A stretch of DNA of 28,264 nucleotides from Hungatella sp. UBA3048 (GCA_002367105.1 DFCS01000003.1:177099-205362); one strand, 5' to 3'. Positions 17,501-24,477 are shown, counted from the first letter of the stretch. A program made the numbers and translations. Notes: a model not told the origin generated them from the letters alone.

Positions 17501-18269
17501 GGTACTGCCTGTAGGTATCCTCAATGGGCTTGCGGTAATCTCCAGAACAAAATGTCACATCTCTTAATTCTGTCTGGAAGGTAGTGTGGCGGCAGTGATC
17601 CGACCAATAGGTATCAAGGACCCTAATCTCAGTCATTGACGGGTCTCTTTTTTCTTCCTCTTTATAGTAATTCCGGATATGAAGAAAATCCTTAAAGGTC
17701 ATTGCCAGATTTAAGGACTCATATAATTCCATTAATTTGCCTTCTGCAAGATCTGTAAAACCATCAAAAATAATCACATCGGAAGGAGTATCAAACATTG
17801 CAGCAAGAGTCTCCGGCTTTCTTTCGTCTGCTTCTCTGGAATCCACGGGGTTGATGCAGTAGGATTTGATATCGGCAATCTGGGCTTCTGTAAGTTCGCC
17901 GGAGATCACATACGTAGTTGCGGACCGGATCACAGGCTCTTCATCCTCTTTTAACAGCTTGACGCACTGTTCTGCGGAATCAGCCCGCTGGTCAAACTGG
18001 CCCGGCAAGTACTCCACGGTAAAAACCACATCCCCATCCTCTTTTGGGAAAGCCTCTTCATAAACCCCATCAACGGGGGGCTCTGAAAATACAGCGGTAA
18101 GAGCCAATCCATAGACTTCGTCGGACAGATCCTCCACATCATAGCGGATCAGCACCCTCACACCGGTCACCGTATTGATTCCAAGATAGCCTGAGATTTC
18201 TTCTCTTAATTCCATTGCCTTAACGGCATAGGCCGTTTTTTTCTCAACATATACTCTTCTTACACTCAT
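14520..18269 (-). CDS. purL: Phosphoribosylformylglycinamidine synthase, single-chain
   Basis: This 1249-residue cytosolic enzyme converts FGAR, ATP and glutamine to FGAM in purine synthesis. It is the large fused form: an N-terminal PurS-like part, two AIRS-type ATP-binding halves (YWSDHCRHTTF, FKNETHNHPTEIEPFGGAATC, then SIGGKDSMSGTF), and a C-terminal class I glutaminase. The glutaminase triad is visible as Cys1090 in GICNGFQ and His1157 and Glu1159 in SHGEGRF. Length is normal for the clostridial single-chain type. ATG at 18269 with AAGGAGG is preferred; nine codons upstream are open but lack a ribosome site. It stands alone here, not in a pur operon, and ends in its own terminator. Confidence 0.95.
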   Translation of the reverse strand: MSVRRVYVEKKTAYAVKAMELREEISGYLGINTVTGVRVLIRYDVEDLSDEVYGLALTAVFSEPPVDGVYEEAFPKEDGDVVFTVEYLPGQFDQRADSAEQCVKLLKEDEEPVIRSATTYVISGELTEAQIADIKSYCINPVDSREADERKPETLAAMFDTPSDVIIFDGFTDLAEGKLMELYESLNLAMTFKDFLHIRNYYKEEEKRDPSMTEIRVLDTYWSDHCRHTTFQTELRDVTFCSGDYRKPIEDTYRQYLADREVVLKGKDGKFVCLMDLALLAMKKLRMEGKVEDLEVSDEINACSIVVPVLIDGAEEEWLVNFKNETHNHPTEIEPFGGAATCLGGAIRDPLSGRTYVYQAMRVTGAADPTKPLSETLKGKLPQRKIVTGAADGYSSYGNQIGLATGYVKEIYHPDYVAKRMEIGAVIGAAPRKNVIRETSDPGDLIILLGGRTGRDGCGGATGSSKVHTEASIETCGAEVQKGNAPTERKIQRLFRREEVSRLIKKCNDFGAGGVSVAIGELADGLLIDLDKVPKKYAGLDGTEIAISESQERMAAVVDPKDADRFLAYAAEENLEAVVVAEVRSEPRLVMNWRGKTIVDISRAFLDTNGAHQEASVVVEVPDREPGAFMRQDTADVREAWLKLLSDLNVCSQKGLVEMFDGSIGAGSVFMPYGGRYQLTETQTMVAKLPVLHGKTDTVTMMSFGFDPYLSSWSPYHGAVYAVLSSVAKIVASGGDYRRIRFTFQEYFRRMTEEPARWSQPFSALLGAYSAQIGFGLPSIGGKDSMSGTFRDIDVPPTLVSFAVDVAEGKHIITPEFKKAGSRIVVFRIEKDSYDLPVYSQVMKGYEALFEDICAGRILSAYAAESHGICEAVSKMAFGNRMGIRISRNVDPSDFFKAGWGDVVCEVPKGRLEELTVSYTVIGEVTDGGVFEYGGTAIAMDEALNAWMKPLEDVFPTVSGTDKTPVSERLYDTKDIYVCRNKAAKPNVFIPVFPGTNCEYDSERAFHRAGANVVTKVFRNLTAQDIRESVEVYRREISKAQIVMFPGGFSAGDEPDGSAKFFANLFRNQVIKEEIGKLLNERDGLMLGICNGFQALIKLGLVPEGMITEQREDSPTLAMNTIGRHVSKMVYTKVVTNKSPWLSGAELGGVYCNPASHGEGRFVAGEEWLKRLFDNGQVATQYVDDKGCPTMDECWNPNGSFMAVEGITSPDGRILGKMAHSERRGESVAMNIYGEQDMKIFESGVKYFQ

Positions 18270-18580
18270 ATTTTCCTCCTTACAAAAACTCCCCATGGTT
18301 TATCAGGACAGGAATTTCCCTGTTATTCTCTTGTATTAATCATACCACAAGTTATATAGATTAGAGAAATTAATATATCTTATGTTATTAATCAGTACAG
18401 TTAATATTAATGGTGCCATCGGCAGAAGAAAATCACTAGCCAGCCTTATGTTTCATCTGGTCCCCTTCCTCTTCGACGCAATTTGACAAAATTCGATGTT
18501 TTTTATAAAAATACTTGAAAATTTAAACAATTTGAACTATAGTAATAAAAGATTTTTTTTAATAAAGGAGTGCTAGATTT
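18270..18580. other. Divergent intergenic region, purL and the small unknown gene
   Basis: This AT-rich region has no open gene. On the purL side a TATGAT (minus, 18339-18344) is a possible -10 with a poor -35, and a small ACAGG/CCTGT hairpin at 18308-18323 lies in the presumed leader. I see no purine riboswitch and no clear PurR box pair. Confidence 0.4.
18515..18543 (+). promoter_or_regulatory. Promoter of the small unknown gene
   Basis: TTGAAA (18515-18520) is followed by exactly 17 nt and TATAGT (18538-18543). A second TTGACA lies at 18484-18489. Both face the small gene at 18581. Confidence 0.7.
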
Positions 18581-18898
18581 ATGGATCTTCATCAGCAATT
18601 AAAGGACTTATCCCAAAAATATTCATTTGAAAAAGCCCGCTTAAAGAAAGAGGAACAAAGTCCCTATCTGGAGGTATGCTTACAGCTTCAAGAAGAACAC
18701 ATTGAAAAGTTCATTGAAAAGGCCGGGCAGCTTAACTCCATTGTGGAATCATGTGCCAACATGGTCAGCATTTTTGACGATTCCGCTCCAATGGAGGTTC
18801 TTATGCAGACCTCCCTGCGCTGTGCTGGAAGGGATATGCTTTATATCCGCACCACCCCTTCCATGGTGAAAATCCTCATAGAAACATTATTTGATTAA
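18581..18898 (+). CDS. Small soluble helical protein, unknown function
   Basis: This 105-residue protein is not one I recognise. It is charged and helical at the N-terminus (MDLHQQLKDLSQKYSFEKAR), with LQLQEEHIEKFIEKAGQL as a probable amphipathic helix, and more hydrophobic towards the end. Two central cysteines (ESCANM and RCAGRD) are present but not spaced as a metal site. There is no signal peptide or membrane helix. AAAGGAG lies 10 nt before the ATG, and a consensus promoter and a hairpin terminator bound it, so it is very likely a real, single-gene unit. Nothing in its neighbours explains its role. Confidence 0.75.
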   Translation: MDLHQQLKDLSQKYSFEKARLKKEEQSPYLEVCLQLQEEHIEKFIEKAGQLNSIVESCANMVSIFDDSAPMEVLMQTSLRCAGRDMLYIRTTPSMVKILIETLFD

Positions 18899-18911
18899 TT
18901 ACTGGTTCAAG

Positions 18912-18945
18912 AGAAGCAAGGATGCCAAAAGGCTTCCTTGCTTCT
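18912..18945 (+). terminator. Terminator of the small unknown gene
   Basis: AGAAGCAAGGA pairs perfectly with TCCTTGCTTCT, and an inner GCC-AAAA-GGC continues the stem past a single T-T mismatch. It is followed by a pyrimidine-rich run. It lies 13 nt after the stop and also separates the convergent phosphatase gene. Confidence 0.75.
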
Positions 18946-18976
18946 TCTATTCTTCCCTCTTTAAAAAGGAGCTTTT

Positions 18977-19588
18977 TTATTCCTCCATATGGGAAGTATC
19001 GTTCATCTCCAACAGCATGAAATCTTCCGTCAGCGGGCTGTAATTAACCGTTGTAATGCTGGCATTTTCCACAATAATGCTTTCTGCCTCCGGATGATTG
19101 CGCATCATATAGGAGACAAGATAGGCGATGGTGGCGCCGTGGGATACAATCGCAACATCCTCTCGGCCGCCGGTGATCCTTAATATTTCCTTCACCGCCC
19201 ACACACAGCGGCTTAAAACCTGGTCCTGGTTTTCCCCGCCTGGAGGGGATGCTTCGTCAGGACATAAAGCCCACCGTTTGTATTCCTCCGGATACGCTTC
19301 CATGATCTCATCCCACGTCATGCCTTCCCATTTGCCAAATTCCACTTCAATAAGCTGGGGCATGGAACAGATTTCCACCTTTTGTCTGCTTCTGATCTTT
19401 TCAGCTGTTTCCATGGCACGGGTTAAGGTGCTGGAAAAAATCCTTAAAACCGGGCGGGAATCCATGCCCTTTGCCAGCAGTTCCGCCTGCCTTCGGCCCG
19501 TTTCATTAAGAGGAATATCGTGGCTCCCCTGGATTCTTCCCTGGATGTTCCAGTCTGTCTGTCCATGGCGTATCAGATATATCTTCAT
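18977..19588 (-). CDS. Histidine phosphatase family protein (phosphoglycerate mutase-like)
   Basis: This 203-residue cytosolic protein has the branch 1 histidine-phosphatase motif LIRHGQTDWN, with the phospho-acceptor His8, then IFSSTLTRAMETA and the second catalytic His in VSHGATIAY. E82/W-type context FGKWEGMTW is as in CobC/GpmB-like members. Such enzymes hydrolyse small phosphate esters; the substrate cannot be told from sequence. GGGAGAG precedes the ATG. It follows the sigma-like gene by 18 nt on the same strand and shares its promoter, an association worth noting. There is no cobalamin gene near, so CobC activity is unlikely. Confidence 0.88.
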   Translation of the reverse strand: MKIYLIRHGQTDWNIQGRIQGSHDIPLNETGRRQAELLAKGMDSRPVLRIFSSTLTRAMETAEKIRSRQKVEICSMPQLIEVEFGKWEGMTWDEIMEAYPEEYKRWALCPDEASPPGGENQDQVLSRCVWAVKEILRITGGREDVAIVSHGATIAYLVSYMMRNHPEAESIIVENASITTVNYSPLTEDFMLLEMNDTSHMEE

Positions 19589-19606
19589 CTCATCTCTCCC
19601 AGTCTC

Positions 19607-20215
19607 TTATTCTTCGTAATCGTAATCATCAGCCTCTTCATCTCCAGTGATTTCGATGCCCTCCACTCCTGCAAGGGCTTCTAAATCCATGGTTTCAGCA
19701 TTCATGCTCATGGCATCCATAGCAATCTTCATAATACCCTTTATCTCTTCCATGGTCATTTTCATCTTGTCAGCCAGTTCTTCTACTGTTGCCTCCCGTC
19801 CCAGTTCCTTTGCAAGAAGCTGGGAAATCTGCTGAAGCACATTCACCCGGGCAGCCAGCTCTTCCCCTGTCTGCTTTGCAGACTGCTGTTCCTCCACAGC
19901 TGCATCAAGGGCTTCCTTAATCCTCTGGTTTTTAAAGCTGTCAAATTCCGGTCTGTCTTCCAACTGGACATACTCTTCCACTGCCATCATGAGAGCCATA
20001 TTGGCTTCCTGAACCAGATCTGTCACAAGAACGCCCCTGCCGTCATATTCCCTGGCATATTCCAGGGCAGCCCGCAGGTTTCCTTCAACAAGCCTTTTTT
20101 TCGCTTCTTTCCTGCCCTGTGCCGCTTCTTTTAAAAGGTCTTCCTGCTCCTCCATGGTACAGGGAGGAATATGTCCCATCTCTTCCAGATACATCTGGTA
20201 AAAATCATCATGCAT
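19607..20215 (-). CDS. Degenerate sigma-70-like protein lacking regions 2.4 and 4
   Basis: This 202-residue protein aligns with the middle of a primary sigma factor. Region 1.2-like DDFYQMYLEEMGHIPPCT opens it. Region 2.1/2.2 follows, with the core-binding helix DLVQEANMALMMAVEEY (66-82). Where sigma-70 has FSTYATWWIRQAI for melting and -10 recognition this has FDSFKNQRIKEAL (91-103), losing the aromatic residues. Region 3 is clear (LLAKELGREATVEELADKM, then MKIAMDAMSM). Region 4 is replaced by a short acidic tail, GDEEADDYDYEE. It should bind RNA polymerase core but not read a promoter alone. The start is ATG 20215 with AAGGAG 12 nt upstream; a TTG at 20293 would lie inside the -35 box. It is co-transcribed with the phosphatase. 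Confidence 0.8.
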   Translation of the reverse strand: MHDDFYQMYLEEMGHIPPCTMEEQEDLLKEAAQGRKEAKKRLVEGNLRAALEYAREYDGRGVLVTDLVQEANMALMMAVEEYVQLEDRPEFDSFKNQRIKEALDAAVEEQQSAKQTGEELAARVNVLQQISQLLAKELGREATVEELADKMKMTMEEIKGIMKIAMDAMSMNAETMDLEALAGVEGIEITGDEEADDYDYEE

Positions 20216-20264
20216 GCTCTTATACCGCTCCTTCTCTTTTTCAAATCCTGGCTCCTGTGCCCGT

Positions 20265-20293
20265 ACTATACCGCACCCCAGGAAATTTGTCAA
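20265..20293 (-). promoter_or_regulatory. Promoter of the sigma-like/phosphatase operon
   Basis: On the minus strand a perfect TTGACA (20288-20293), a 17-nt spacer and TATAGT (20265-20270). The first in-frame TTG of the downstream gene is the -35 itself, which fixes the true start farther downstream. Confidence 0.85.
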
Positions 20294-20298
20294 ACGCC

Positions 20299-20328
20299 TT
20301 TACAAACCAATCAGATCCATGATAGAAT
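20299..20328 (+). promoter_or_regulatory. Probable promoter of the LysR gene
   Basis: TTTACA (20299-20304), an 18-nt spacer and TAGAAT (20323-20328) precede the AAGGAGG of the LysR gene. Its -35 lies only 5 nt from the -35 of the divergent sigma-like promoter, so one regulator could govern both. Confidence 0.5.
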
Positions 20329-20356
20329 ATCCATATGTTTATAAGGAGGACTAATA

Positions 20357-21232
20357 ATGGATATTAATTATGAACTTTATAAAGTCTTTTACCACGTTGC
20401 CACCACCTTAAGCTTTTCGGAGGCATCCAAACAGCTTTTCATCTCCCAGTCGGCTGTCAGCCAGTCCATCAAGGTGCTGGAGAAAAAGCTGAACCAGACC
20501 CTTTTCGTCCGGAGCACGAAAAAGGTGCAGCTCACTCCGGAAGGAGACATCCTCCTAAAGCACATAGAACCAGCCATAAATCTGATTCAAAAGGGAGAAA
20601 ACCAGCTTTTGGAGGCCAATACCTTAAACGGCGGCCAGCTGCGGATCGGTGCCAGCGACACCATATGCCGCTACTACCTTGTTCCATATTTAAATAAATT
20701 TCATAAAACCTACCCCAATGTACACATCAAGGTTACCAACCAGACTTCCATTGAATGCGCTCATCTTCTGGAAAGCGGTCAGGTGGATTTTATTATTACC
20801 AATTATCCCAATTCAGGGCTTTTAAGCTCCCAGAATACCCGGGTCATCAACGAATTTTCCGATGTATTTGTCGCTAATCAGGAATATTTTCCTTTGAAGG
20901 GACAGACCGTAAGCCTTGGGACTCTCCAGACCTATCCTATTCTGATGCTGGAAAGAAAAAGTACGACCAGCGAGTTCCTTCATCACATGTTCCAAAAGGA
21001 ACAGCTTGATCTGGTCCCTGAAATCGAGCTGAGCAGCAACGATCTCCTGATCGACTTAGCCCGCATCGGCCTTGGGATCGCATTTGTTCCGGATTTCTGT
21101 ATTCCTGAGAATGACAGGGACTTATTCCAGGTGAAGCTTTCGGAAAAGCTTCCTACCCGTCAGATGGTCGTAGCTTATAATGAAAACCTGCCCATTTCCC
21201 AGGCTTCCAAACAGTTTATGGATATGCTTTAA
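20357..21232 (+). CDS. LysR family transcriptional regulator
   Basis: This 291-residue DNA-binding protein has the LysR winged helix at residues 1-60 (YELYKVFYHVATTLSFSEAS, then SQSAVSQSIKVLEKKL) followed by a periplasmic-binding-type effector domain (from GGQLRIGASDTICRYYLVPYL to the end), in the CysL/CysB-like branch. It starts at ATG 20357 after AAGGAGG. It is divergent from the sigma-like/phosphatase operon, with only about 140 nt between the start codons, so it may regulate that operon and itself. A strong terminator follows. No effector can be named. Confidence 0.9.
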   Translation: MDINYELYKVFYHVATTLSFSEASKQLFISQSAVSQSIKVLEKKLNQTLFVRSTKKVQLTPEGDILLKHIEPAINLIQKGENQLLEANTLNGGQLRIGASDTICRYYLVPYLNKFHKTYPNVHIKVTNQTSIECAHLLESGQVDFIITNYPNSGLLSSQNTRVINEFSDVFVANQEYFPLKGQTVSLGTLQTYPILMLERKSTTSEFLHHMFQKEQLDLVPEIELSSNDLLIDLARIGLGIAFVPDFCIPENDRDLFQVKLSEKLPTRQMVVAYNENLPISQASKQFMDML

Positions 21233-21252
21233 CCGGTAATGACTGGTTTTCC

Positions 21253-21287
21253 GCTGCCGCCCCATTTGGGGCGGCAGCTTTTACTTT
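21253..21287 (+). terminator. Terminator of the LysR gene
   Basis: GCTGCCGCCCC, loop ATTT, and GGGGCGGCAGC form a perfect 11-bp GC-rich stem (21253-21278) followed by TTTTACTTT. It overlaps the end of the convergent helicase gene, where it may slow transcription too, but no U-tract exists in that direction. Confidence 0.9.
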
Positions 21288-23647
21288 CGCCCATCCCAAA
21301 AGTTCTGAACCACTTCATCCACATTTTTTAGCTTCACTTCATAATACCCGTCCCATTCCCTTGGAAACAGTGCCTGATAGTCTGGTTTTATAAAACGCTC
21401 ATCAAGCAATGCAATGACTCCCTCATCCCGGACGGTTCGGATTACCCTTCCTGCTGCCTGCATGACCTTATTCATCCCCGGATACTGGTAAGCATAGTCA
21501 AATCCGTTCTGCTCTCTGGAATCGAAATACCCCTTTAAGATCTCCTGTTCCGTACAGACCATGGGAAGTCCGGTGCCAACGATGATGGCTCCGATCAGAC
21601 GCCCTTCCTTTAAATCAATTCCTTCAGAAAATACGCCGCCCATAACGCAAAGGGCCACAAAAGAATCCTTCCGGTCCTCTGAAAATTCCTTTAAAAACTC
21701 CTCCCTCTCCTGTTCGCTCATGTGAGATGCCTGGGACATGTAAGCAAACTCCCGTTCCAGGCCTTCTGTTTCCTCAAAAATCGCCTCAACTGCCTTTAAA
21801 TACTGGTATGACGGCAGAAACACCATGTAGTTTCCTTTTCTGGCCGACACGATTTTTCGCATATAATCCACTACCTTCTGGTATTCCCGGCGGTTTCTTC
21901 TGGTATAGCGGCTGCTGACATCAGTAGCAACAAGGAGTAAACGTTTCTCCTGATCAAAGGGAGACTGGGCATATACTGCATATTCTTCCTGGTCACCGCT
22001 TAGAAGCTCCTTATAATACCGCACAGGAAGCAATGTGGCAGAAAAGAACACGGTGCTGTTCCCCTTGTCCAGACACTCTTTTAAATTTTTCGCCGGATTT
22101 ACGCAAAACAGCCTGAGCATAAAGCGTCCGTCTGACAAAAGCTCCGTATAGATCCGGTAATTCTCATCCAGACGGTCATAGATATTTAAAAGATCCCGCA
22201 GATTAAAGTAGAAATCCAGAACCAGGTCCCGGTCTTTAAATTCCTCACCTGTTTCCATAAACTTTTCCATTTCCCCGAAAAGAGTCATGACACCGGTCAT
22301 AAAAAACCGGATGTCTTCCAGGATCTGAAACTCCTCACATTCCCGTTTCATTTCTAAAAGCTCTTTGTTACACCGTTCCAGCATCCGGACAAGCTTTGGG
22401 CTCATGGATTTCAAAATCTTTTTAATAAGAAGAAAGTCCTCCTTATAGACCGTTGCGCTGTACATTTCCCTGGCTCTTGGAACAAGATTATGGGCCTCGT
22501 CCGTCAAAAACAGGTAATCTCCTGTGATGCCTTCGGAAAAATACCGTTTCAAACGGACATTAGGGTCAAATACGTAATTATAATCACAGATAATGGAATC
22601 CACCCAGTTGCTGATATCCAGGCAGAATTCAAATGGGCAAACCTGATATTCCTCTGCGTAGCGAAGTACCGTTTCTCTTGTGATTCCGGCTTCCTTGTGG
22701 ATAATATCATAGACCGCATCTCCTACCCGGTCAAAATGGCCTTTGGCATAAGGACAGGCATCCGGGTTGCATTCCGGTTTATCAAGGAAGCACAGTTTTT
22801 CCTTTGCCGTAATGGTCACTGAATTTAAATAAAGCCCATGCTCCCGCAAAATATCAAAAGCTTCTTCCGCCACTCCTCTGGTTATGGTTTTTGCAGTCAG
22901 ATAAAACAATTTATCTCCAAGCCCTTCCCCAATGGCCTTTATGGCCGGATAAACGGTGGAAAGGGTCTTTCCGATTCCCGTAGGAGCCTGGATAAAAAGG
23001 TTCTTTTTTCTGGCAATACTCCGGTAAACGGCTACCACAAGCTCCTTCTGCCCCTTCCGGTAGGGATAGGGAAAAGAAAGCTCCTTTATGGACTCATCTC
23101 TTCTTATTCCATGGTTATATAAATATCTTGCCCATTTAATGTACTCATGAATCAGGCCCTGAAACCAGCTTTCCAGTTCCTCAAAGGATTTTTCCACTTT
23201 AAAACGCCGTATCTCCTCTGTTTCAATGTTGCAGTAGGTCATCTGCATGACAGCCCCATTCAGCCCGTGGTCATAGCAGTAAAAATACCCATAGCACATG
23301 GCCTGGGCTAAATGTACTTCAATAGGCTCTGTTAAATAGGACAAATCCATATACATGCCTTTGATCTCATCTATGGTCACCTCATCCGGTTTATCAATGA
23401 TGCCATCGGCCCGCCCCTCCACCAGAATTTGAAACTGATCCACTTCTACCTCATGTTTTAACACCACTTCCGCCCGGTAGTCCGCTCCCATGCGGCGCTG
23501 GATCTTCCTGTGGATCCGGCTCCCTTCCTGCATGGCGGTCTTTTCTGCCCCGCCAGTCCGCCGGTTATCTAAGTCGCCGGAGCGCAGAACAAGCTCAACT
23601 AAATTTCTGACAGATATTTTCAGGACTTTTTTCTCCGTCTCCTCCAC
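21281..23647 (-). CDS. XPD/DinG-like helicase with N-terminal PD-(D/E)XK nuclease domain
   Basis: This protein of about 788 residues couples a RecB/Cas4-like nuclease to a superfamily 2 iron-sulphur helicase. The nuclease motif is Asp81 in GRADG, Glu94 and Lys96 in DEIKG, with Gln115 in AQAMCYGY. The helicase has Walker A APTGIGKT (221-228), four FeS cysteines (286, 293, 298, 337), DEAH at 383-386, and QAAGRVIRT as motif VI. It probably unwinds and trims DNA in repair. I chose GTG at 23647 because AAGGAGG lies 10 nt before it; an ATG at 23737 keeps the frame open but has no ribosome site. Pipelines may use the longer start. Confidence 0.87.
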   Translation of the reverse strand: MEETEKKVLKISVRNLVELVLRSGDLDNRRTGGAEKTAMQEGSRIHRKIQRRMGADYRAEVVLKHEVEVDQFQILVEGRADGIIDKPDEVTIDEIKGMYMDLSYLTEPIEVHLAQAMCYGYFYCYDHGLNGAVMQMTYCNIETEEIRRFKVEKSFEELESWFQGLIHEYIKWARYLYNHGIRRDESIKELSFPYPYRKGQKELVVAVYRSIARKKNLFIQAPTGIGKTLSTVYPAIKAIGEGLGDKLFYLTAKTITRGVAEEAFDILREHGLYLNSVTITAKEKLCFLDKPECNPDACPYAKGHFDRVGDAVYDIIHKEAGITRETVLRYAEEYQVCPFEFCLDISNWVDSIICDYNYVFDPNVRLKRYFSEGITGDYLFLTDEAHNLVPRAREMYSATVYKEDFLLIKKILKSMSPKLVRMLERCNKELLEMKRECEEFQILEDIRFFMTGVMTLFGEMEKFMETGEEFKDRDLVLDFYFNLRDLLNIYDRLDENYRIYTELLSDGRFMLRLFCVNPAKNLKECLDKGNSTVFFSATLLPVRYYKELLSGDQEEYAVYAQSPFDQEKRLLLVATDVSSRYTRRNRREYQKVVDYMRKIVSARKGNYMVFLPSYQYLKAVEAIFEETEGLEREFAYMSQASHMSEQEREEFLKEFSEDRKDSFVALCVMGGVFSEGIDLKEGRLIGAIIVGTGLPMVCTEQEILKGYFDSREQNGFDYAYQYPGMNKVMQAAGRVIRTVRDEGVIALLDERFIKPDYQALFPREWDGYYEVKLKNVDEVVQNFWDGRK

Positions 23648-23742
23648 TCCGGCATCCCCTCCTTCCGTTTTTTTCCTGTTCTTTTCTTTTTCAGTTATAT
23701 GCAAAGAGTGTGTATCTATCGCAGAGCATTTTCCCATGAATT

Positions 23743-23780
23743 AAAAAAGGGAACTGCAGGCCGTACGGCATACAATTCCC
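23743..23780 (-). terminator. Terminator of the HPr-like gene
   Basis: On the minus strand GGGAA and TTCCC close a long stem with two G-U pairs, topped by GCC-GTAC-GGC, and are followed by TTTTTT. It lies just after the HPr-like stop and upstream of the helicase gene, so the two are separate units. Confidence 0.85.
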
Positions 23781-23798
23781 TCTTTCCGTTGCATCTGT

Positions 23799-24041
23799 TT
23801 ATGCTGCTGAACATTTACCTGGAGCTTTCGCTGCCAGAAATGCCTCAAACTCTGCATCTTCCCCGTTAAATTCAACGGTCAAAACCTGTGTCAAATCTAA
23901 ACTCAATACTCCTAATATAGACTTTGCGTCAATGGTTACTCTATTGTAATACACGTCTATGTCAAAATCACATTTAGCAGCAGCAGCAACAAAATTCTTC
24001 GCCTCGGCAATATTCGGCAACATAATCTTTAACTGTTTCAT
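23799..24041 (-). CDS. HPr-like protein lacking the phosphorylatable histidine
   Basis: This 80-residue cytosolic protein has the HPr fold: KQLKIMLPNIAEAKN, then DFDIDVYYNRVTIDAKSILG and VLSLDL. The regulatory serine region (KSILGVLSL, Ser41) is conserved with HPr Ser46. The active-site loop GIHARPA of true HPr is replaced by NIAEAKN, so His15 and Arg17 are absent and it cannot carry phosphate in the PTS. It may act like Crh, through the serine and CcpA, or as a structural relative only. AGGAG lies 8 nt before the ATG at 24041; the GTG two codons upstream is less likely. It is a single-gene unit with its own promoter and terminator. Confidence 0.85.
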   Translation of the reverse strand: MKQLKIMLPNIAEAKNFVAAAAKCDFDIDVYYNRVTIDAKSILGVLSLDLTQVLTVEFNGEDAEFEAFLAAKAPGKCSAA

Positions 24042-24083
24042 AATCACAACTCCTTTTTATAGTGAAGAAAAAGTTATAGAATA

Positions 24084-24113
24084 TATATATCATGTTTGAC
24101 ATGATTTGTCAAA
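24084..24113 (-). promoter_or_regulatory. Promoter and overlapping dyads of the HPr-like gene
   Basis: On the minus strand TTGACA (24107-24112), 17 nt, and TATATA (24084-24089). Two palindromes overlap it: ATCATG-TTTGA-CATGAT (24089-24105), lying in the spacer, and TTTGACA-TGATT-TGTCAAA (24095-24113), which includes the -35. Such placement is typical of a repressor site; the regulator is unknown. Confidence 0.7.
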
Positions 24114-24411
24114 TTATGTTTCATATACGATTATATAGCCCTTTTTTGTGCATATCCTGTAATTAACTCTGAGGGAAAGCTTTGTAGATAAGCATATTTT
24201 TGATGAGACAAGTTTTATTTTGGGAATGATTATCAATGATACTTTTCATTCTAATTCAATTTCACGGTTTTATCTAATGATTTTCATATAAAACGCCAAA
24301 CCAAGCCCATGAAATATGACTTTTGTCCATGGACTTCCTTTTCTATAATATTTTACCACAAACAGGGATTCAATAACAGCAGATTTAATTTTTTAATTTT
24401 CTAAAAAACTG
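24114..24411. other. AT-rich stretch without a gene
   Basis: No gene of normal size fits either strand. It holds an 18-codon minus-strand frame (24274-24330) after AAAAGGAAG, with two Trp codons, and a Fur-box-like ATGATTATCAATGATA at about 24225-24241. Neither leads to an adjacent gene that would explain it, and both may be chance. Confidence 0.4.
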
Positions 24412-24440
24412 TTGCAATTTAAAAACTTCTATGCTATACT
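24412..24440 (+). promoter_or_regulatory. Promoter of tRNA-Trp
   Basis: TTGCAA (24412-24417), exactly 17 nt, then TATACT (24435-24440), about 38 nt before the mature tRNA 5-prime end. Confidence 0.8.
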
Positions 24441-24477
24441 CTCTAAGTGCTCAGGCAGAGATGTAACGCCAGCCCAA

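Noticed and set aside
18270..18580. Purine riboswitch upstream of purL
   Set aside because: No paired loops of the purine aptamer could be found; only a small hairpin and AT-rich DNA.
24274..24330. trp leader peptide (18-codon frame with two Trp codons)
   Set aside because: No tryptophan gene follows; the downstream HPr-like gene has its own promoter and no attenuator is seen.
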